Shown in pieces: positions 59,738 through 64,000 of a stretch of DNA of 64,000 nucleotides (positions within the stretch are counted from its first letter, which is position 1; each line of letters opens with the position of its first letter). The DNA comes from an uncultured Duncaniella sp. (GTDB lineage: Bacteria; Bacteroidota; Bacteroidia; Bacteroidales; Muribaculaceae): positions 310,001 through 374,000 of the forward strand of contig CAJTMH010000003.1 in NCBI GenBank assembly GCA_910577255.1. Reading direction: 5' to 3'. Below the pieces are notes generated by a model, which saw only the letters and a list, made by a program, of their open reading frames with translations, was not told where the DNA came from and did not search any database. A program made the position numbers and the translations under genes.

Positions 59738-60364
59738 TTGGCTATTCTCATCGTCATAGGTGGAGGTGCAGTCGGTTATCTCTACGCCACCCGTTGGCGC
59801 CGTCGTGAATCAGCCATTGAGAAGACATTGGGGCACATGTATGTGCGCGCCAACCGCATTCTGGACGATGAAAGCATGCAATCCGAACATAGACATCTCG
59901 ACGAGTTGTGGGCCGGCGCCGATAAGGCGGCCGATGGTGATCTGGTGGCCGATATGTTCAGGCAGCTGTTTGCCGGTCTTAATAATCTGGCATTGAAATA
60001 CTCTGAGGCAAAGGGAAACAATAATCCACGCAGTAAGAAGCAGCTCTATCAGGAAATAGAGCATGAACTTAGCCTCGTTTCATCCATGGAGCGCTTCCCT
60101 GAATTGGAAAGCATTGTAAACAGGTGTCGTGGGGGTATTGTGGAAAAATTGCGTGCGCAGGTTCCATCTATTGATGAGAGTGAAGTGTCGTTCCTGACCT
60201 TGTTCTTCTCCAACTTGTCGGTTGAAGTCATCGCGGTGCTGCGCGATATGACCATCAACGGCGTGTATTCAAAACGTCGCCGTTTGCGTATGAAGATTCT
60301 CGAGTCGGACGCTCCCGACAAGGAATTGTTTATCTCCGCTCTTGGCGGACATAGCAAACAATGA
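59738..60364 (+). pseudogene. C-terminal part of the frameshifted TPR regulator: membrane helix and HTH
   Basis: This frame has no ATG near its beginning; it opens at a TTG directly after the stop of the upstream half. It starts with a membrane helix (AILIVIGGGAVGYLYATRW), then a long helical region, then a helix-turn-helix of the LuxR-like type (EVSFLTLFFSNLSVEVIAVL, TINGVYSKRRRLRMKIL). A one-base loss between about 59720 and 59735 would explain the split. If the break is real, the regulator is inactive or its domain is expressed separately; a sequencing error is also possible. The gene faces a DUF3244 gene, a common neighbour of such regulators. Confidence 0.75.
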
Positions 60365-60536
60365 TAGTGGTCTCACTCTCCGTGTCGAGCTTTTTTTATA
60401 CTCCTGCCTCGGTCATTTGAGTCGTTATCCTCTCCTGAAGTGCGCCATCGACTCCGCGTGATGGCGTGGCGCTTCAATGTCACTTTTCGTCATGATATAT
60501 GGCCTGAAATTGCCCCTATTTTAGCCGGTCGTGGGC

Positions 60537-60614
60537 CGTGCACAATAAATTTTGATTTTTCAAATTGTAATTACCTGAAAATAAGAGGAGTATATTTCGG
60601 CGTGCACAATAAAT
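60537..60614 (+). repeat. 14-base direct repeat upstream of the DUF3244 promoter
   Basis: CGTGCACAATAAAT occurs at 60537-60550 and again at 60601-60614, 64 bases apart, each containing the palindrome GTGCAC. The second copy ends 13 bases before the -33 box. The arrangement suggests a binding site for an activator, perhaps the TPR regulator just upstream. Confidence 0.7.
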
Positions 60615-60627
60615 AAAAGGCCGTATT

Positions 60628-60659
60628 TTTGTAAAATCGGAGTCTCCTTCCTAACTTTG
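60628..60659 (+). promoter_or_regulatory. Promoter of the DUF3244 gene
   Basis: TTTG (60628-60631), 20 bases, then TAACTTTG (60652-60659) matches the Bacteroidales consensus fully. The leader is about 20 bases. Confidence 0.8.
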
Positions 60660-60684
60660 CATAGCATTAACTATCATTACGACC

Positions 60685-61047
60685 ATGAAAAAAGAGCTTT
60701 TGACTTCATTGTTGATTCTGCTTCCATTCGTTTCGTATGCAGAGGATAATAAAAAGGACGACCCCGATGTGATAAATCTGAAACACGAGAAAAAAGGTGG
60801 TGTCACACCATGGAGTCTTTACGAAAACGAAGTGACATGTACATACGACGGCAATGTCCTGTCATTGTCATTTGAGCAATCAGAAGGATGGGCTACACTT
60901 ACACTAATGTCTCTATGGGACGGTGCGTCCCAAGTTTATAGCTTTAACACGGCTTTACCCCTAACTTTAACAATAGGAGAGGTGATTGGTGCTCATCAGA
61001 TCACCATCACCACCTCCACCTCTGTATATACCGGATATATCAATTAA
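60685..61047 (+). CDS. Small secreted DUF3244-type protein
   Basis: A 120-residue protein with a signal peptide (MKKELLTSLLILLPFVSYAE). The mature part is a small beta-sandwich (VTCTYDGNVLSLSFEQSEGW, ATLTLMSLWDGASQVYSFNT, HQITITTSTSVYTGYI), the layout of DUF3244 proteins. These are common in Bacteroidales, often close to TPR regulators, and have no known function. It has its own promoter. The following 116-base gap leads to the TonB-C paralogues on the same strand. Confidence 0.72.
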   Translation: MKKELLTSLLILLPFVSYAEDNKKDDPDVINLKHEKKGGVTPWSLYENEVTCTYDGNVLSLSFEQSEGWATLTLMSLWDGASQVYSFNTALPLTLTIGEVIGAHQITITTSTSVYTGYIN

Positions 61048-61163
61048 TATAATAAACCATGCAATGCATGTGTCAGCGGTGGCATAAATCTTTAGTATTG
61101 CACATCGCTGACAACTCATATAAAATATGTGCCTAAGAGTGGAATATTGTTATAATTGATTAA

Positions 61164-61787
61164 ATGTGCATTATATTGAATACATATAAAGATGTAATTA
61201 AGAAGCATTTTTGTGCTTTTGCTATCATTGTGTTCTGCAGTGGGATTAAGGCTGACGCACAAAAGGCGTATTCTTATACTGAGAAATTATGCACTGAAAT
61301 TGATACTATAACATTGGCTGATGTGGTAGTTAAAGCTTCTGCAAATCCTGTGGGATTTGAGGTGTTTCCTAATTTGAAAGCAGCCAAGAAGGCTTTTAAA
61401 ATGCCGGAATTTCCCGGTGGGGATATTCGATTTTCAAAACTCCTTAGGCGGAATTTTCGTCAGCCACAAAGTGGTGGTCTCGTGGCAAATGGCGACACGC
61501 ATGTCAACGCTAATTTTTTAGTGGGAAAAGATGGTTCGTTACTTGATATTCATATTGAAAATGCTCCCACAGATGAATTTGCTGAAGAATTAATGAAGGC
61601 TTTCCTTCGATTACCAAAAATAAAACCTGCCAAAGTCAATAACCGACCCTCGTTTGCGGTTGGCCGATGCCGGATAGAATATCAAATTCGTAGAGGCTCA
61701 ATTCGCCCTTATGTGTCATTTTATAAAAGGATGATAATAAAATGGGAGCCTGCTCAAATACCTACATTGTTCCGCAAGGATGATTAG
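61164..61787 (+). CDS. Secreted TonB-C-domain protein, paralogue 1
   Basis: A 207-residue protein with an N-terminal hydrophobic segment (FCAFAIIVFCSGIKADAQ) likely to be a signal peptide. A conserved segment TEIDTITLADVVVKASANPV leads to MPEFPGGDIRFSKLLRRNFR, matching the PxFPGG entry of TonB C-terminal domains. VNANFLVGKDGSLLDIHIEN and PKIKPAKVNNRPSFAVGRCR continue that domain. Unlike TonB, there is no proline-rich spacer. It is the most AT-rich of three tandem paralogues. Function is unknown; a periplasmic peptide or receptor contact is a guess. Confidence 0.78.
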   Translation: MCIILNTYKDVIKKHFCAFAIIVFCSGIKADAQKAYSYTEKLCTEIDTITLADVVVKASANPVGFEVFPNLKAAKKAFKMPEFPGGDIRFSKLLRRNFRQPQSGGLVANGDTHVNANFLVGKDGSLLDIHIENAPTDEFAEELMKAFLRLPKIKPAKVNNRPSFAVGRCRIEYQIRRGSIRPYVSFYKRMIIKWEPAQIPTLFRKDD

Positions 61788-62141
61788 TCGGAGAATTGGT
61801 GTATATGTAAGTATTAAGAATGTTGTTCAAAATGAATAATACCCTATCATATATCAGTCCGCTTTTGCCAGGTGGCGTTTTGGCTATTGTCAATCTGTGG
61901 AATGACATGTCGCATTTAGATAATTAAGGTTGATTTCACGAGTATGGAAAAAGTGTTGTCAAAACAGCTACATCCGGAGTTAATAAACATTAAAACGTTT
62001 GGGACGAAGGTCGAAATCTTTTATCTTTGCTGTAAGGGTGATTCCTCGGTGAAAGGTTGTATCGGTCAGCATGATTTTGGCGGCTCCACGATGAGAAATT
62101 GCACCTTCGCGTAGCTAACTGGACTTAAAAATAATATAATT
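61788..62141 (+). other. Gap between TonB-C paralogues 1 and 2
   Basis: This 354-base gap has no gene that I can support. It carries the promoter at 61998-62029 and an untranslated leader of about 105 bases before paralogue 2. No clear terminator for paralogue 1 is seen. Confidence 0.55.
61998..62029 (+). promoter_or_regulatory. Promoter of TonB-C paralogues 2 and 3
   Basis: TTTG (61998-62001), 20 bases, then TATCTTTG (62022-62029) is a full consensus match. It shows that paralogues 2 and 3 form a unit separate from paralogue 1. Confidence 0.78.
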
Positions 62142-62750
62142 ATGAAACGAATAGCGCTTTTGACGATTGCTGTGGCTTTCATGGTGATGGGTGCATGGGC
62201 CAAGTCGCCTCGCTACTCTTCGACGGAGAAGCTGCGCACGGAGATTGATACCATAACACTCGCTGATGTGATGGTCAAGGCTTCTGTTAATCCTGTGAGC
62301 TTTGAGGTGTTTCCCAACTTGAAAACTGCCAAGAAGGCTTTTAAGATGCCCGAATTTCCCGGTGGGGATATTGGATTCTCAAAGCTTCTAAGGTTTAATT
62401 TTCGTCAACCGGATTGTGGCCTTGTTGCACGAGGAGTCTCGCAAGTCCAGGTGAATTTTGTGGTAGGAAAGGATGGCTCGATACTTGACATCCATGTTAA
62501 GCATGCTCCAACTAAGGAGTTCGCTGAGCAATTGAAGTTGGCTTTCCGTCGATTCCCTAAAATAAAACCCGCAAAAATGAATAAACAATCCTCTTTTGCG
62601 GTCGGTAAATGCCGGATAAACTATGAGATTAGAAGAGGCTCACTTCGCTCATATGTATCATTGCGTAAAAGGATGGTTATAGAGTGGGAGCCAGCACAAG
62701 TGCCGACAATTGTCAGATTAAACGATAAATACATGGCTTCCGGAAAATGA
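62142..62750 (+). CDS. Secreted TonB-C-domain protein, paralogue 2
   Basis: A 202-residue protein with a typical signal peptide (MKRIALLTIAVAFMVMGAWA). The mature part repeats the paralogue 1 layout: TEIDTITLADVMVKASVNPV, MPEFPGGDIGFSKLLRFNFR, VNFVVGKDGSILDIHVKHAP and PKIKPAKMNKQSSFAVGKCR. The ending VIEWEPAQVPTIV replaces the final PI-F strand of TonB. Its stop overlaps the next start as ATGA, so it is translated together with paralogue 3. Confidence 0.82.
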   Translation: MKRIALLTIAVAFMVMGAWAKSPRYSSTEKLRTEIDTITLADVMVKASVNPVSFEVFPNLKTAKKAFKMPEFPGGDIGFSKLLRFNFRQPDCGLVARGVSQVQVNFVVGKDGSILDIHVKHAPTKEFAEQLKLAFRRFPKIKPAKMNKQSSFAVGKCRINYEIRRGSLRSYVSLRKRMVIEWEPAQVPTIVRLNDKYMASGK

Positions 62751-62913
62751 ATCAGAGCGTTTTGGTCAGGATGATGGGTGCGGTGAAAGGTGGCGCTATA
62801 TTTCGAATCTGCGTTGCCGTCATGGCTGTAGCGGTGTCAGGAGTGATGATGGCTGAGGCCAAGTCGCCTCGCTATTCTTCGACGGAGAAGCTGCGCACGG
62901 AGATTGACACCAT
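62199..62913 (+). repeat. Near-identical 55-base segment in paralogues 2 and 3
   Basis: The segment starting at 62199 in paralogue 2 and at 62858 in paralogue 3 differs at only two of about 55 positions (the signal-peptide junction to TEIDTI). Sequence further downstream differs much more. A recent local gene conversion or duplication, or strong codon-level constraint, would explain this. Confidence 0.85.
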
Positions 62914-63463
62914 CACACTTGCCGACGTGTTAGTGAAAGCCACGCCTAATCCGGTAGGGTTTGAGGTGTTCCCAAATCTTAAAGCCGCTAAGAAGGCGTT
63001 CAGGCGTCCGGAGTTTCCGGGTGGGGACATACGTTTTGCCCACTTGCTGATTGACAACTTCCGTCAACCTTCCGAAGGCCTTATGGAATCAATGTCGGGC
63101 CATGTGATACTGCGTTTTCTCGTGGGTAAGAATGGGGCGATTATCGATGTTGATGTCAAGGGTACACATATATACCAGTTGGCCGATGAGATTGTGCGGT
63201 CGGTAAGGCTCCTGCCACATATCCGTCCGGCGGAATTCAATGGGAAGGTGTCGTTCGCTGTGGGGCGTGTGTGGATTGACTATTCGGTGGTGATGCCTTT
63301 CAGCAAGGATGTGGCTTCTGCTGACACAGGCAGTGATGTGGGTGGTATGTCAACAAAGCCCAAAAGGGGGCTTGCCAACAGCATGACGCCTGTAGTGGAG
63401 TTTGAAGAGCCCCTTACGATAGTGTGGGAACCGGCTCAGATTCCGTTTTTGTTGGGAAAATGA
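62747..63463 (+). CDS. Secreted TonB-C-domain protein, paralogue 3
   Basis: A 238-residue protein with a longer N-terminus (FRICVAVMAVAVSGVMMAEA as signal peptide). It follows the same plan: TEIDTITLADVLVKATPNPV, RPEFPGGDIRFAHLLIDNFR, VILRFLVGKNGAIIDVDVKG and PHIRPAEFNGKVSFAVGRVW. Before the final TIVWEPAQIPFL it has an extra low-complexity insert of about 30 residues (SADTGSDVGGMSTKPKRG). It is the most GC-rich of the three. The start overlaps the stop of paralogue 2. Confidence 0.82.
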   Translation: MNQSVLVRMMGAVKGGAIFRICVAVMAVAVSGVMMAEAKSPRYSSTEKLRTEIDTITLADVLVKATPNPVGFEVFPNLKAAKKAFRRPEFPGGDIRFAHLLIDNFRQPSEGLMESMSGHVILRFLVGKNGAIIDVDVKGTHIYQLADEIVRSVRLLPHIRPAEFNGKVSFAVGRVWIDYSVVMPFSKDVASADTGSDVGGMSTKPKRGLANSMTPVVEFEEPLTIVWEPAQIPFLLGK

Positions 63464-63572
63464 ACAGTTGGCTGATTCCGGGCCTCGCCAAGGCATGGGG
63501 AGTGGCGAGGCCTCGGAAACCGACGCATGTTGACGGCAAGTTTTTAACATTGAGTAAATTTTGCCGTGAAAG

Positions 63573-63606
63573 TTTGTTAAAATCCGGGAAATAAATCGTA
63601 ACTTTG
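63573..63606 (+). promoter_or_regulatory. Promoter of the YidE-type transporter gene
   Basis: TTTG (63573-63576) and TAACTTTG (63599-63606) are both exact but 22 bases apart, one more than the usual range. The leader would be about 115 bases. Confidence 0.6.
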
Positions 63607-63728
63607 CAGCCTCAAATCGGTGTCAGTTCGCCGACATGGCCTCAAGAGGCTGGGGCACAGCGCGTTTTGCGGCAGCCATGACACTGATTGCGCACAAAAA
63701 GAGGAAAAAAGATTGTATATATAGATTT

Positions 63729-64000
63729 ATGGAATGGTTATTTAATTTAATCGGTCCCGGGCACATGGAATTGGCGAGCACTCTGGTGCTTTACTCGTTC
63801 GTGATTGCATCGGGTATCTTCCTCGGGAAACTTAAGATAGGAGGCATATCGCTCGGGGTGACTTTCGTGCTCTTTGTGGGCATCATCATGGGCCACTTCG
63901 GATATGTGGTAAATCCCGAAGTCCTCAAATTTGTGCGTGAGTTCGGCCTCATCCTGTTTATCTTTGCCATCGGTATCCAGGTTGGTCCCGGTTTCTTCTC
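63729..64000 (+). CDS. YidE/YbjL/AspT-type transporter, N-terminal part, cut by window end
   Basis: The frame opens at ATG 63729 and stays open to the window end, giving the first 90 residues. Three hydrophobic helices are visible: ASTLVLYSFVIASGIFLGKL, GVTFVLFVGIIMGHFGYVV and FGLILFIFAIGIQVGPGFF. The last is the conserved segment of the AspT/YidE/YbjL antiporter family, which usually has about 560 residues with TrkA-C domains in the middle. The substrate is unknown. The upstream gap contains its promoter. Confidence 0.85.
   Translation, partial: MEWLFNLIGPGHMELASTLVLYSFVIASGIFLGKLKIGGISLGVTFVLFVGIIMGHFGYVVNPEVLKFVREFGLILFIFAIGIQVGPGFF

Larger units (their letters stand above)
60365..60684 (+). 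other. Regulatory gap upstream of the DUF3244 gene
   Basis: The 320-base gap has no gene. Its first half has short GC-rich stretches without a clear terminator; the second half is AT-rich and holds the direct repeats and the promoter described separately. Confidence 0.5.

Noticed and set aside
59700..59745. Programmed -1 frameshifting as the explanation for the split TPR regulator
   Set aside because: A -1 shift would join the frames sensibly, but no X XXY YYZ slippery heptamer and no clear downstream stem are seen. A mutation or sequencing error is simpler.

Overview
The window looks like chromosomal DNA of an anaerobic gut Bacteroidales bacterium, most likely a Muribaculaceae-type organism. 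The evidence is a SusC/SusD pair with a hybrid two-component regulator, NigD-like, DUF3244, DUF4922, DUF5683 and BACON-domain proteins, a ferredoxin-dependent 2-oxoacid oxidoreductase, and promoters of the Bacteroidales type (TTTG, about 20 bases, TAnnTTTG). The family placement is inference; the order-level placement is well supported. I saw no tRNA, rRNA, CRISPR array, insertion sequence or phage gene.

Layout. 1-8.3 kb: a minus-strand operon for peptidoglycan turnover and uptake (amidase, glycosyltransferase, DUF4922 GalT/HIT-like protein, SpoIID-like protein, AmpG-like permease), converging on the end of an unidentified gene. 8.5-10.8 kb: a TPR sensor kinase that lacks the expected phospho-acceptor histidine, and an outer-membrane barrel. 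11.1-15.7 kb: parA, parB, a DUF5683 protein and a LysM lytic transglycosylase. 15.8-18.5 kb: a four-gene VOR/KOR-type 2-oxoacid:ferredoxin oxidoreductase operon. 18.7-22.7 kb: pfkA with an orphan LolD-like ATPase and a NigD-like lipoprotein, then a cyclophilin operon. 22.8-31.8 kb: single genes including an AraC regulator with upstream repeats, a PAP2 phosphatase fused to a barrel, an ATPase-DUF4435 protein, a lone degenerate adenylation-domain protein, LrgA/LrgB and an MscS channel.

31.9-55.9 kb is the centrepiece: a complete polysaccharide utilisation locus. On the minus strand lie a GH3 beta-glucosidase, GH2 beta-galactosidase, PA14-containing GH31 (alpha-xylosidase type) and a hybrid two-component sensor (HTCS). 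Divergently on the plus strand lie SusC, SusD, two surface lipoproteins and a lipoprotein with two BACON domains and a GH5 catalytic domain. This enzyme set matches what is needed for galactoxyloglucan. The GH5 would cut the backbone at the cell surface, SusD and the lipoproteins would bind glycan, SusC would import oligosaccharides, and GH31, GH2 and GH3 would strip xylose, galactose and glucose, with the HTCS sensing an intermediate. The most novel element is an 868-residue lipoprotein ending in three tandem copies of an unrecognised domain of about 145 residues that resembles a carbohydrate-binding module.

55.9-64 kb: a DUF5106/thioredoxin-like lipoprotein, an HD phosphohydrolase, ilvE, a TPR membrane regulator split by a frameshift exactly at its membrane helix, a DUF3244 protein behind a repeat-flanked promoter, three tandem paralogues of a small secreted TonB-C-domain protein, and the start of a YidE/AspT-type transporter cut by the window end.
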